A stretch of 64,000 nt of DNA from Pseudomonas abieticivorans (GCF_023509015.1 NZ_CP094975.1:379501-443500), one strand, 5' to 3'; shown: positions 26,022 to 34,975, counted from the stretch's first letter. Made by a program: numbers and translations. The notes: generated from the letters alone by a model not told the origin.

Positions 26022-27044
26022 TCAGCGGTATTCGTTGAAGAGATCAGTACGCGGGGCCGTAGACTCACGCAGGATGATCAGCGGTGGCACCACCTGTTTC
26101 ATCGCCTGCCCCTGCCCCTTGCCAGCCACCCGAGTGAGCAAGCGCTCGGCAGCCAACTCGCCCAATTCACGGATGGACTGGCCGACCGTGGTCAGCCCGG
26201 GGTACACGTAGCGACACATTTGGATGTCATCGAAACCGATCACCGACAGCGCCGCCGGTACCGGCACATTGCGTTCGGCAGCGGCGCGCAGCACGCCCAG
26301 GCCGATCATGTCGTTGGCGGCGAAAATAGCGGTGGGCGGGTGGTCGTCGAGCAATTGACCCGCGGCTTCGTAGCCGCCCTGCCCGGTAAAGTCGCTTTCG
26401 ATGACGCGCTCCGGCACCACCTTGAGATCGAATTCGGCCAGGGCCCGGCGATAACCGGCCAGGCGCATCTGCGCGACACTGGTGGCCAAAGGCCCGCTGA
26501 TGCAGGCAATGTCGCGATGGCCCAGCTCCAGCAAGTGCAGGGTCGCCAGGTAACCACCCAGTTCGTGATCAATGCACACCAGGTCCGTGTCCACCCCCTC
26601 CAGCGCGCGGTCGACCACTACCATGGGCGTGCGCACCGCGGCCAGGCTACTCAGCAGGTCGCCATCGGCACCCACCGAGGCAACGATCAGGCCGTCGACG
26701 CGCTTTTCCAGCAACACGCGCAAATAGCTGCGCTGCTTGCCCGGGTCATCGTCGGAGTTGCATAGGATCACGCAGTAGCCATTGCGCTCGCAATGGTCCT
26801 CGATACCCCGGGCCAGTTCGGCAAAATAGGGGTTGGTGCTGTTGGGCACCAGCAAGCCGATGGTCGCCGTGCTCTTGGCCTTGAGCGAGCGCGCCACGGC
26901 ACTGGGCACGTAGTCCAATTGGGCAATGGCGGCCTCTACCTTGAGCCGCACCGGCTCGGAAACCGGGCGGGTCTTGTTCAGTACATGCGATACGGTGGTG
27001 TAGGAAATGCCCGCCAGCGCCGCGACATCTTTGATGGTTGCCAT
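26022..27044 (-). CDS. rbsR: LacI-family ribose operon repressor
   Basis: The 340-residue regulator has an N-terminal HTH (MATIKDVAALAGISYTTVSH) with hinge helix, and a periplasmic-binding-protein-like sensor. It lies inside the operon it probably represses; a perfect 14-bp palindrome at 30681-30694 is its likely operator. Ribose or a derivative should release it. Confidence 0.94.
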   Translation of the reverse strand: MATIKDVAALAGISYTTVSHVLNKTRPVSEPVRLKVEAAIAQLDYVPSAVARSLKAKSTATIGLLVPNSTNPYFAELARGIEDHCERNGYCVILCNSDDDPGKQRSYLRVLLEKRVDGLIVASVGADGDLLSSLAAVRTPMVVVDRALEGVDTDLVCIDHELGGYLATLHLLELGHRDIACISGPLATSVAQMRLAGYRRALAEFDLKVVPERVIESDFTGQGGYEAAGQLLDDHPPTAIFAANDMIGLGVLRAAAERNVPVPAALSVIGFDDIQMCRYVYPGLTTVGQSIRELGELAAERLLTRVAGKGQGQAMKQVVPPLIILRESTAPRTDLFNEYR

Positions 27045-27047
27045 GGT

Positions 27048-28034
27048 TCAGGTCCGTTTGCGAGCGCGTTGGCTGCGATAAGTATCCAGCACCACGGCGA
27101 CCACGATCACCGCGCCCGTGATGATCCGTTTGGTCGGTTCGGAGGCACCGATCTGGGCCAGCCCTGCGGCCAGTACCGAAATGATCAGCACGCCAAAAAA
27201 GGTGCTGATCACCGAGCCGCGCCCGCCCATCAGGCTGGTGCCGCCGATGACCACGGCGGCGATCACCTGCAGTTCAAGGCCGGAACCGGCGTTCGGGTCG
27301 GCAGCCTCCAGGCGAGATATCTGGAACAGGGCAGCCAGGCCCGCCAACAGCCCCATCAGCGAGAACACCAGGATCTTGTAGGGTTTTGGATTGATGCCCG
27401 CCAGGCGCACCGCCTCCTCATTGGTGCCGATGCCGATCAAGTAGCGACCGAATACCGTGCGGGTCAGCACGGCCTGGGCAACGATGATCACCAGCAAGGC
27501 GATGATGAACGAGGGTGAAATGCCCAGGGCGATGGGGTCGGACAACCAGGCGAAGGCGTCGCCGATGTAGGCGGTGCGCGAATCGGTCAACTGGTAGGCC
27601 ACGCCCCGGGCCATCTCCAGCACCCCCAGCGAAACAATAAACGAAGGGATGCGCCAGGCCACGGTGATGGAGCCGGTCAGGGTACCGGCCAATGCGGCGC
27701 AGCCCATGCCCAACACTGCGGCAGGCAATACGCTCCAGCCCCAACTGAGGATGGCCACGCTGACCGCCGAAGCCGCCAGCGCCAGCACCGAACCGACCGA
27801 CAGGTCGATGCCGCCGATGATCAGCACGAACGTCATGCCCACCGCCAGCACCATCAGGTCCGGGATCTGATTGGCCAAGGTGCTGAACGTGCTGTAGGAC
27901 AGGAAGTGACTGCTCAGGAAGGAAAATAGAATAATCATCGCCAGCAAGGCGCCAGCCAGGCCCAGGTAAGTGCCCAGGCCAAAGTAGGTGCCACTGCGCT
28001 TGACCACGGGGGCAGCGTCGGAAGTCGTTTTCAT
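27048..28034 (-). CDS. rbsC: Ribose ABC transporter permease
   Basis: The 328-residue polytopic membrane protein has the sugar-permease motif (IGGIDLSVGSVLALAA) and EEAVRLAGINPKPYKILVF, the EAA-like coupling loop. It works with RbsA and RbsB. The start overlaps the rbsA stop by four bases. Confidence 0.95.
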   Translation of the reverse strand: MKTTSDAAPVVKRSGTYFGLGTYLGLAGALLAMIILFSFLSSHFLSYSTFSTLANQIPDLMVLAVGMTFVLIIGGIDLSVGSVLALAASAVSVAILSWGWSVLPAAVLGMGCAALAGTLTGSITVAWRIPSFIVSLGVLEMARGVAYQLTDSRTAYIGDAFAWLSDPIALGISPSFIIALLVIIVAQAVLTRTVFGRYLIGIGTNEEAVRLAGINPKPYKILVFSLMGLLAGLAALFQISRLEAADPNAGSGLELQVIAAVVIGGTSLMGGRGSVISTFFGVLIISVLAAGLAQIGASEPTKRIITGAVIVVAVVLDTYRSQRARKRT

Positions 28035-29584
28035 GCAAGGTTCCTGGGCGCTGTGTCAGAGACCAGCGCATCGCGTTTTTGATAACCGGCAAAGGCGGCA
28101 GCCAACAGTTCGTCCTGGGACCAGCGATCGCGCTCGAAGGTGTCGATCAAGCGACCGGCCGACAGCACGCCGATCCGATCGCAAATCAACATCAGTTCGC
28201 GCAAATCACTGGACACCACCACCAGCGCCTTGCCCTGGCGAGTCAGCTCGCCCAGCAGTGCGTAGATGTCGAACTTGGCCCCCACGTCGATGCCGCGGGT
28301 CGGCTCGTCGAACAACAGCACGTCGCAGTCGCGCTCCAGCCAGCGGCCAATCACCACTTTTTGCTGGTTGCCACCCGACAGTTGCGACACCAATTGCGCC
28401 GTGCTGGAACTGCGGATGTGCATGGCCTGAACTTGCCGCTGGGCCAGCGCGCGTTCATTGGAGCCACTGACCATGCCGGCGCTGGAGATAGCCGGCATGT
28501 TGCCCAGGGCAATGTTGGCGCTGATCGACTGAGTCAGCAGCAGGCCTTCGCCCTTGCGGTCTTCGGTGATCAAGGCAATGCCTTCGCGCACGGCGTCGGC
28601 TGGCGAGCGAATGGTCACAGGCTTGGGCGGGCTGCCAATGGCAACGCTGCCGCTGTCCGCCGCGTCGGCGCCGAAAATAAGCCGCAACAGTTCGGTGCGC
28701 CCCGCCCCGATCAACCCGGAGATACCGAAAATTTCGCCGCTGCGCACCTCGAACGACACGTCGTGCACCTTGCCGGCCCGGCTGAGGCCCTTGACCGCCA
28801 ACAGCGGCCCACCGATACGCCGCTCACCCAGGTCGATGTGTTCGCCCAGCTCGCGACCGACCATCAAGTTGACCAACTGCTCACTGTTGTAATTGGCCAT
28901 GTCGTCGACACACACCAATTGGCCATCGCGCAGCACGGCGATGCGCTGGGCCACTTGCTGCAACTCTTCAAGGCGATGGGAGATGTACACGATGGCCACG
29001 CCGCGAGCCCGCAGCCGGCCGATCTGCTCGAACAACATGTCGACTTCGCGCGCCGTCAGCATGGCGGTCGGCTCATCCAGGATCAGCACGTTGCAATCGC
29101 CAATCAGGTTGCGGGCAATCTCCACCATCTGCTGGTGACCAATGCCCAGTTCGCCCACCAGGGTGTCAGGGTCGATGGCGTCCAGGCCCACTTGCGCCAT
29201 CGCCTCGCGCGCCGCTTCGCGCAACTTCTTGCGGCTGATCCAGCCGCCGCTGCTGGGCAAATTATCCAGAAACAGGTTTTCGGCCACGGTCAGGGTGGGC
29301 AGCAGGTTGAGTTCCTGCATGACCATGCGAATGCCCTGCGCTTCTGCCGCAGCTCGGCTGCCCGGCAAGTAGGGCCGCCCCTGGTACAGCATCTCGCCGG
29401 TGGTGGGTGCTTCCAGGCCACCGATGATTTTGGAAAGGGTGCTTTTGCCCGCGCCGTTTTCACCGGTCAGGGCCAATACCTCGCCACGCACCAGGGTCAG
29501 GTCGATGCCCGACAACACCGGTTGCGCATAGGTCTTACCAATACCACTGACCGATAACACAACATGGGGGGCAGTAGCCGACAT
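28031..29584 (-). CDS. rbsA: Ribose ABC transporter ATPase
   Basis: The 517-residue protein has two ABC domains. The first has Walker A GENGAGKST and VSELG-like signature region with LDEPTAML; the second has a diverged A site (SGLIGAGRTELLR) and LSGGNQQKVVIGRWL. This arrangement is typical of CUT2 sugar transporters. It powers ribose uptake. Confidence 0.95.
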   Translation of the reverse strand: MSATAPHVVLSVSGIGKTYAQPVLSGIDLTLVRGEVLALTGENGAGKSTLSKIIGGLEAPTTGEMLYQGRPYLPGSRAAAEAQGIRMVMQELNLLPTLTVAENLFLDNLPSSGGWISRKKLREAAREAMAQVGLDAIDPDTLVGELGIGHQQMVEIARNLIGDCNVLILDEPTAMLTAREVDMLFEQIGRLRARGVAIVYISHRLEELQQVAQRIAVLRDGQLVCVDDMANYNSEQLVNLMVGRELGEHIDLGERRIGGPLLAVKGLSRAGKVHDVSFEVRSGEIFGISGLIGAGRTELLRLIFGADAADSGSVAIGSPPKPVTIRSPADAVREGIALITEDRKGEGLLLTQSISANIALGNMPAISSAGMVSGSNERALAQRQVQAMHIRSSSTAQLVSQLSGGNQQKVVIGRWLERDCDVLLFDEPTRGIDVGAKFDIYALLGELTRQGKALVVVSSDLRELMLICDRIGVLSAGRLIDTFERDRWSQDELLAAAFAGYQKRDALVSDTAPRNLA

Positions 29585-29638
29585 GGGAGTTCTCCAGGCG
29601 CCTGCCCTTGCAGGCAGGCGCGATTGCTCAAAGGGCGC

Positions 29639-30613
29639 TTACGGTTTGGCGACGGTGTCTTTGGTGACCAACTCCACCGGCGTTTCGATCACGCCGTTGG
29701 CGGCGCCATCGATAGGCTCGTGCTTGAGCATTTTCAACGCAGCCTGAATACCGAACACCGCTTGCTTGGCGGCGAACTGGTCGGCGGTGGCGAGCACACG
29801 GCCGTCCTTGAGCATCGGCTTGATGGCGTTGATGTTGTCGTAGCCCACCACCTGCACCTTGCCGGCCTTGCCCGCCGCGCGCACTGCCGAAACCGCGCCC
29901 AGGGCCATGCTGTCGTTACCGGCCAGCAGCGCCTTCAGGTTCGGGTATTCGTTGAGCATGGCGGCGGCAATGGCATTGCCCTTGTCGATCTCCCAATTGC
30001 CGGACTGGGTGGACACCACCTTCATCTGCGCGGCGTCCATCGCATCCTTGAAGCCTGCGGTGCGCTGCTGGGCGTTGGTGGTGGTAGACACCCCTTCGAT
30101 GATGCCCACTTCATCGCCGGCCTTCAGGTCCTTGGCCAGGTATTCACCCACCAGGCGCGCGCCCTTGCGGTTGTCGGGGCCCACGAACGGCACGCTGATG
30201 TCTTTGCTCTTGAGCACGCCAGGGTCCAACTGGTTGTCGATGTTGATCACGGTGATGCCCGCGTCCATCGCCTTCTTGATCACCGGCACCAGGGCCTTGG
30301 AGTCAGCCGGGGCGATGACCAGGGCGTTAACCTTGGTGGAGATCATCTGCTCGACGATGCGGATCTGGTTGGCCGTGTCGGACTCGTCCTTGATGCCGTT
30401 GGAGACCAGGTCGAAATCGGCGGCGTGGGCCTTCTGGTAATCCTTGGCGCCGTCTTCCATGGTGCGGAAGAATTCGTTGGCCAGGGATTTCATCACCAGG
30501 GCGACCTTGGGTTTCTCGGGGGTATCGGCCAGGGCCGAAGACAGCGGCGCGGCGGCGCAGAGGGCAGCCAGAACAGACACAGCGATGACGCGTCCAGCGA
30601 ATGGCAACTTCAT
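29639..30613 (-). CDS. rbsB: Ribose-binding periplasmic protein
   Basis: The 324-residue product has a signal peptide (MKLPFAGRVIAVSVLAALCA, ending near SALA) and the type I binding-protein fold (KVALVMKSLANEFFRTMEDG ... GNDSMALGAVSAVRAAG). It is first in the operon, 43 bases beyond the next gene, and delivers ribose to RbsAC. Confidence 0.94.
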   Translation of the reverse strand: MKLPFAGRVIAVSVLAALCAAAPLSSALADTPEKPKVALVMKSLANEFFRTMEDGAKDYQKAHAADFDLVSNGIKDESDTANQIRIVEQMISTKVNALVIAPADSKALVPVIKKAMDAGITVINIDNQLDPGVLKSKDISVPFVGPDNRKGARLVGEYLAKDLKAGDEVGIIEGVSTTTNAQQRTAGFKDAMDAAQMKVVSTQSGNWEIDKGNAIAAAMLNEYPNLKALLAGNDSMALGAVSAVRAAGKAGKVQVVGYDNINAIKPMLKDGRVLATADQFAAKQAVFGIQAALKMLKHEPIDGAANGVIETPVELVTKDTVAKP

Positions 30614-30680
30614 GGGTTGACTCCGATCTTATGATTATTTTAGGGCGAACGCGTGCGCAACCCACGGCGAGACCGTGTAG

Positions 30681-30730
30681 CGCAAACGTTTGCGTGATAG
30701 AACTATGGTAGCGCCACGGGCGCTTGTCAA
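30681..30730 (-). promoter_or_regulatory. rbs operon promoter and RbsR-type operator
   Basis: On the minus strand TTGACA (30730-30725) lies 17 bases from CATAGT (30707-30702). The perfect palindrome CGCAAACGTTTGCG (30681-30694) follows just after the -10, over the expected transcription start. LacI-family proteins bind such central-CG palindromes, so RbsR would block initiation. Confidence 0.8.
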
Positions 30731-30831
30731 CTGGCCGCGTGGCGTGGGGGGATGATTCCAGATACTACGACAAAGGAATGTAGGAAAGGTCGTAATTTAA
30801 CGGGGAAATGTTGCACCAAAGTGCACGAACT

Positions 30832-31056
30832 TCAATCCTCTTCCTTGACCGTCGCCACCTCGTCAGCCCGCACCTTCACGTGCTTCCCGGAAATGTCGAC
30901 GAATTCGTAGAAGCCGTCCTCGGACTTGGTCTTCGGCGCATCCTTGGTCACGTACTGCGTGCCGTTTTGCAGGGTGACCACCGTTTGCGTCGAGCAACCG
31001 GCCAGGCCAACGCCTGCGATCAATACGAAGCCGGCGACCGCTATTTTCATGTTCAT
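30832..31056 (-). CDS. YgdI/YgdR-type small lipoprotein (DUF903)
   Basis: The 74-residue product has a lipobox (GVGLAGCS) and the DUF903 core TVVTLQNGTQYVTKDAPKTK, then DGFYEFVDISGK. These small SH3-like envelope lipoproteins are common in gamma-proteobacteria; function is unclear. AAGGAT lies upstream of the ATG at 31056. Confidence 0.85.
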   Translation of the reverse strand: MNMKIAVAGFVLIAGVGLAGCSTQTVVTLQNGTQYVTKDAPKTKSEDGFYEFVDISGKHVKVRADEVATVKEED

Positions 31057-31206
31057 ACGTTAATCCTTGTCCTTGGGAAGTTACCTACAGGGTTTAGAGA
31101 CTCCAAGTGACAGAAAAATTTCCTTCTCCCCAGTAAAACGTAAAAATCCTCTCGCAAGCGCTTCTTGATCACGATGATCAGTTGCGAAATTGCCTACAGT
31201 AAAATA

Positions 31207-31222
31207 CTGTATGCCCGTACAG
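31207..31222 (+). promoter_or_regulatory. LexA (SOS) box
   Basis: CTGTATGCCCGTACAG matches the CTGT-N8-ACAG consensus exactly and lies 20 bases ahead of the DUF1654 start codon. It should place the next two genes under DNA-damage control. Confidence 0.82.
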
Positions 31223-31241
31223 CAAAAACAAGGAATGCTCC

Positions 31242-31490
31242 GTGGCAACCACCTCCTCCGCAGCAACCCCAGCCGGCAGCTATGAACAGTTGGGCATCCG
31301 CATCTCGAAAATCATCAACGCCCCTACGGCCCAGAAGGCCCGTTCGGCGCTGATTTTCAAGCTTGAACACGAGTCACCCGAAGATTGGGCGCAATTGCTT
31401 GAAGAAATCGCCGAGAACGACAACGTGACGTTGGCTTGGCGCGATGACGGCGGCGTGCAGATATTTTGGGTCGTGCCGAAGGAAGATTGA
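31242..31490 (+). CDS. DUF1654 protein, SOS-regulated
   Basis: The GTG start has AAGGAATG upstream. The 82-residue product (SYEQLGIRISKIINAPTAQK ... DDGGVQIFWVVPKED) is a DUF1654 family member, which is largely restricted to Pseudomonas. Function is unknown. A LexA box precedes it and endA begins 4 bases after its stop, so the two are an operon and probably share a DNA-damage role. Confidence 0.88.
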   Translation: MATTSSAATPAGSYEQLGIRISKIINAPTAQKARSALIFKLEHESPEDWAQLLEEIAENDNVTLAWRDDGGVQIFWVVPKED

Positions 31491-31494
31491 GCGA

Positions 31495-32184
31495 ATGATT
31501 GCCCGCCTATTCGCCGGCTGCTGCCTGCTTTTGAGCCTGACCACCCACGCCGACGCGCCACGCACCTTCAGTGAAGCCAAGAAGGTTGCCTGGCGCTTGT
31601 ATGCCCCGCAATCCACCGAGTTCTACTGCGGCTGCAAGTACTCGGGCAACCGGGTCAACCTGGCGGCCTGCGGCTATGTACCGCGCAAAAACCTCAAGCG
31701 CGCCGAACGTATCGAGTGGGAACACATCGTGCCGGCCTGGGCGATTGGCCATCAACGCCAGTGTTGGCAACGTGGTGGTCGCAAGAATTGCACCGCCCAC
31801 GACAAGACCTACCAGCGCGCCGAAGCCGACCTGCACAACCTGGTCCCGAGCATTGGCGAGGTAAACGGTGACCGCAACAATTTCAGTTTTGGCTGGCTGC
31901 CGGTTCAAAGCGGGCAATATGGCTCGTGCCTGACCCAGGTCGATTTCAAGGCCAAGAAAGTCATGCCGCGGCCGTCGATCCGCGGCATGATCGCCCGCAC
32001 CTACTTCTACATGAGCAGGGAGTACGGGCTGACCCTGTCCCGCCAGGATCGGCAGTTGTATGAAGCCTGGAACAAGACTTACCCGGTGCAGGCGTGGGAG
32101 CGCCAACGCAACCAACGCGTGGCGTGCGTGATGGGGCGCGGCAACGCGTTTGTCGGGCCGGTGGATTTGAAGGCGTGTGGTTAG
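31495..32184 (+). CDS. endA: Endonuclease I, exported
   Basis: The start MIARLFAGCCLLLSLTTHAD (31495) provides a signal peptide. The 229-residue enzyme has the conserved EWEHIVPAW and DLHNLVPSIGEVNGDR and NNFSFGW core of periplasmic EndA/Vvn nucleases (beta-beta-alpha metal site, His in EHIVP). Eight or more Cys suggest disulfides. It degrades DNA outside the cytoplasm. Linkage to a LexA box is unusual for a periplasmic nuclease. Confidence 0.93.
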   Translation: MIARLFAGCCLLLSLTTHADAPRTFSEAKKVAWRLYAPQSTEFYCGCKYSGNRVNLAACGYVPRKNLKRAERIEWEHIVPAWAIGHQRQCWQRGGRKNCTAHDKTYQRAEADLHNLVPSIGEVNGDRNNFSFGWLPVQSGQYGSCLTQVDFKAKKVMPRPSIRGMIARTYFYMSREYGLTLSRQDRQLYEAWNKTYPVQAWERQRNQRVACVMGRGNAFVGPVDLKACG

Positions 32185-32194
32185 GCAGCGACTA

Positions 32195-32272
32195 GGCTCT
32201 GCACGAAATGTGTTCCAGCGAAGGCCTGTTTTCAACGCAGCATGGCTGAGCTGGGATACATTTCGTACAGAG
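32195..32272. mobile_element. MITE-like 78-bp inverted repeat
   Basis: The ends are near-perfect inverted repeats of about 25 bases (GGCTCTGCACGAAATG... and ...CATTTCGTACAGAG) flanked by CTA on both sides (32192-32194 and 32273-32275), a possible 3-bp target duplication. It encodes nothing and lies between convergent genes, where it could also end transcription from both sides. Confidence 0.6.
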
Positions 32273-32788
32273 CTAGGACGCGACAGTTCGCAAGCGCGCC
32301 ATGGTGTAGGCATTGACCCACTGGCCATCGCGCACCGCGTAGTCGCGCAGTTCGCCCTCTATCTCGAAGCCGAACTTGCGATACAGCGCCACGGCCGCTT
32401 GGTTATCGGTGTAAACCGTTAATTCCACCCGGCGCAGGTTCATCCAATTGTCTGCAACATCCAGCACGGCGGCCAGCAACCGGCTGCCTACGCCTTTGCC
32501 CTGCCACTGCGCCGCAACGCCCATGCCAACAGCGCCGCCATGGCTCAGGCGCACGCGCTCATGCTGCTGCAACGAGCACAAACCGATCACCTGACCCTGA
32601 TGCAAGGCCACCAGCCCCACGTTGCGCTCGTTTTCCATGGCCACGATACGTTTGCGCCACAGTTCGGTCGGCTGAAAAGGCAGTTGCAGTACCTGGCGCG
32701 CGACCTGGGGGTCGCTGTAAAGGGCGGCGACCTGGTCGGCATGTTGTTCGCCGCAACGCTCTATTGTTATGACGGCAGGGTCAGTCAT
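32273..32788 (-). CDS. GNAT-family N-acetyltransferase
   Basis: The 171-residue enzyme has the acetyl-CoA loop region (VGMGVAAQWQGKGVGSRLLA) and C-terminal NQAAVALYRKFGFEIEGELR typical of GNATs, nearest in layout to the PhnO/YhhY type acting on amino groups. Substrate unknown. Its TAG stop is formed by the CTA that flanks the MITE-like element. Confidence 0.88.
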   Translation of the reverse strand: MTDPAVITIERCGEQHADQVAALYSDPQVARQVLQLPFQPTELWRKRIVAMENERNVGLVALHQGQVIGLCSLQQHERVRLSHGGAVGMGVAAQWQGKGVGSRLLAAVLDVADNWMNLRRVELTVYTDNQAAVALYRKFGFEIEGELRDYAVRDGQWVNAYTMARLRTVAS

Positions 32789-32846
32789 GGGGCTTCTCTT
32801 CCTTTTGAAGTCGAGGCCCAGTCTATTCCAGCCAAGTGGCTAGCAG

Positions 32847-33413
32847 CTACTGCACCTTGTGCTTGACCACCACCGACTTGATGCCTTCGGACGCCAACAA
32901 CTCGGAGCGCTTCTGCTCAGCGGCTTCGCGGGTGTCGAAAGGCCCAAGATAGACTTGTTGCACGCCATCGCGGGTGGCCACGTTGGAGGCAAAACCGTGC
33001 TCGATCAAGCGGGTGGTCATGTCGCTCAACGCGCCCATGTTGGCACCGTCGACGATCTGAACTTCCCAACCGGTGGCCGAGGTTTGGTCGGTATCGTCGA
33101 CCGCCTGGGTGATTTCCTGACCTTCGCCGCACACCGCGCGCACGTCGGGGTTATTGCCGTCCTTGTCGAGGATGGCGGTAAAGCCATCGGCCGTCTTGAT
33201 GGCCGCGTAGTTCTGGTAGGCGGTGTACTTGCCGGCAGCGTCCTTGGTTCTGACCTGGCCACAAATATCACCCTTCTGGGTGGTGCGCACGTTGGCAAAA
33301 CGGGCCGTTTTCGGATTATCGAGTTGCTGCAGCACTACCTTGGCGGCGCTCTCCACCGCACTGCCGCAACCGGCCAATGCCAGTACCGCTACCACCATCG
33401 TCAATCTGCGCAC
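32847..33413 (-). CDS. SPOR-like lipoprotein, copy 1
   Basis: The GTG at 33413 has GGGAGG upstream; longer readings lack a signal. The 188-residue product has a lipobox (LALAGC), a central domain (AKVVLQQLDNPKTARFANVR ... DICGQVRTKDAAGKYTAYQN) and a C-terminal SPOR-like repeat (WEVQIVDGANMGALSDMTTR ... GVQQVYLGPFDTREAAEQKR). SPOR domains bind denuded septal peptidoglycan. It is clearly paralogous to 33871-34485. Confidence 0.8.
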   Translation of the reverse strand: MRRLTMVVAVLALAGCGSAVESAAKVVLQQLDNPKTARFANVRTTQKGDICGQVRTKDAAGKYTAYQNYAAIKTADGFTAILDKDGNNPDVRAVCGEGQEITQAVDDTDQTSATGWEVQIVDGANMGALSDMTTRLIEHGFASNVATRDGVQQVYLGPFDTREAAEQKRSELLASEGIKSVVVKHKVQ

Positions 33414-33572
33414 GCGCTTGCCTCCCAAAAATAAGGCGACGATTTTATCACCGAACGAGCCCGCGCCACCATTTCGCTCATGTTTCGAGATTTGCCCAAC
33501 GCGAGCGGGTCTGTGGCATGATTGCGCGCGCATTTTGGAAGGCGCCCGCACTCATCGATCAATGAGACGACC

Positions 33573-33869
33573 ATGATCCCTAAAGCAGACCGCAACACCG
33601 CCGCCATTGAACTGTTCAAAAAGGCCAACCCCGAGCTGCTCGACGAAATCAAGGCGCTGAGCGACAAAGAACAGCAACAGCAGATCCAGTGGGCCTTTGA
33701 AGACCAGGCTGAGTCCCAAGGCATCGAGTCATGGGAGCTGGCCCTGCAACTGATTGCGCAAAGCCCTGAAGAGCTCAAGGCCATGCGCCTGGAAGTGCAT
33801 CAGGAAGTGGCCGAGGCCCTGGGCCTGAGCTGGGAGGAATACCGCGACTTCAACGCCATCGAAGATTGA
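33573..33869 (+). CDS. DUF6388-type small protein
   Basis: The 98-residue acidic helical protein (MIPKADRNTAAIELFKKANP ... GLSWEEYRDFNAIED) resembles DUF6388 proteins of Pseudomonas. No function is known to me. It is divergent from copy 1 and convergent with copy 2 of the SPOR-like lipoproteins, its stop 1 base from that of copy 2. Confidence 0.75.
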   Translation: MIPKADRNTAAIELFKKANPELLDEIKALSDKEQQQQIQWAFEDQAESQGIESWELALQLIAQSPEELKAMRLEVHQEVAEALGLSWEEYRDFNAIED

Positions 33870-33870
33870 G

Positions 33871-34485
33871 CTAGCCTGGGGTTTGCGCACTCGGTAGATC
33901 GCCTACACCCCGGTAGCGCACCAGCACACCGCGCAGCTTGTGGGCATGACGCAACTCATCAAGCTTTTGCGTGGCCACCGTGCGCGAATCGTAAGGGCCG
34001 ACGAGCACGCGGCTCACCCCCTCCTCCCGCGCGACGTAGGGCGTGAAGCCGTAACCGGCCAGTTTATTGCTCAGGATGCGTGCGGTTTCCGGGCTACTGG
34101 TCGAGGCCAATTGCACCGACCACTTGACCCCGGCAATTTCGTTGACCGCATGGGTGGCAGCCGGCGCCACCACCGGCACGACGGCCAGCGGGTAGCCGCA
34201 CAGCTTGGCAGCCTGCGGGTTATTGCCTTGCAGGTCGATCAACACATCGAAACCCGTCGGGGCCTTGCGCGCGACGTAATGGTTGTAGCCCGAGTAGGCG
34301 CCATAAGCGTTCTTGCCATTGACCTGGCCGCACACGCTGCCGTCGGCCAAGACTTGGTCTTCACGAAATTTGGCGGATTCGGGGTCCATCAATTGGTAGG
34401 CCACGGCCTTGTGGGCATTCTCGACGGCGCTGTTGCCGCACCCGCCAAGCGCCATGGCAGCCAAAACGATCGTTAACGTTCGCAC
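33871..34485 (-). CDS. SPOR-like lipoprotein, copy 2
   Basis: The GTG at 34485 has GGAGG upstream. The 204-residue product has a lipobox (MALGGC), a central domain matching copy 1 (VAYQLMDPESAKFREDQVLA ... SVCGQVNGKNAYGAYSGYNH, then GNNPQAAKLCG) and a SPOR-like end (WSVQLASTSSPETARILSNK ... VSRVLVGPYDSRTVA). A gene duplication followed by divergence is evident. It is likely a periplasmic envelope protein. Confidence 0.8.
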   Translation of the reverse strand: MRTLTIVLAAMALGGCGNSAVENAHKAVAYQLMDPESAKFREDQVLADGSVCGQVNGKNAYGAYSGYNHYVARKAPTGFDVLIDLQGNNPQAAKLCGYPLAVVPVVAPAATHAVNEIAGVKWSVQLASTSSPETARILSNKLAGYGFTPYVAREEGVSRVLVGPYDSRTVATQKLDELRHAHKLRGVLVRYRGVGDLPSAQTPG

Positions 34486-34666
34486 AGGTGAATCCTCCAC
34501 GCACAGCCCAACAGCGGCGATCAACACTCACCTCCAATATAGGCGTGATCGTCGAGTTCCGACAAGCGGCGTTGCATGAAGAACAAGGGGGCGGGGAGCA
34601 AGAACAGCGGGGGCGAAAAACCAGTGTGCAGAGCCAGCTCCTGCCAGCCCCGCCAAAAAGACTTGC

Positions 34667-34843
34667 CTAGCGACGATAGCCGTCGTCGCCACGTCGATCA
34701 TCACCGTAACCACGGTGGTCGTCATAATAACGGCCATGGTCCCGACCGCCGCCACCGTGACCATGGTCATGCCAATAAGGCCAGCAACCACTCAGCAAAA
34801 GCGAACCTGCCAACAGGGTGATCATTACTACCGTGCGTTTCAT
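34667..34843 (-). CDS. Small Gly/Asp/His-rich lipoprotein
   Basis: The ATG at 34843 follows GAGAAGG. The 58-residue product has a lipobox (LLLSGC) and then an Arg/Asp/Gly/His/Tyr-rich tail (HDHGHGGGGRDHGRYYDDHR) of low complexity. It may bind metals or be unstructured; function unknown. Confidence 0.72.
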   Translation of the reverse strand: MKRTVVMITLLAGSLLLSGCWPYWHDHGHGGGGRDHGRYYDDHRGYGDDRRGDDGYRR

Positions 34844-34975
34844 GTGAACCTTCTCCGAATGCAAGACGAAGATCTCGCTGCCATCGTGGGTTGGATCAAA
34901 AAACGCCGGCGGAGTTCTGGTATGTATCGGAAATATTTCGTTAAGTAATTAAAAAACAATGACAAATACACCGCC

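Noticed and set aside
28079..29557. A 492-codon open frame opposite rbsA
   Set aside because: Antisense to a complete ABC ATPase in an operon with overlapping genes; only GC-skewed codon periodicity explains it.
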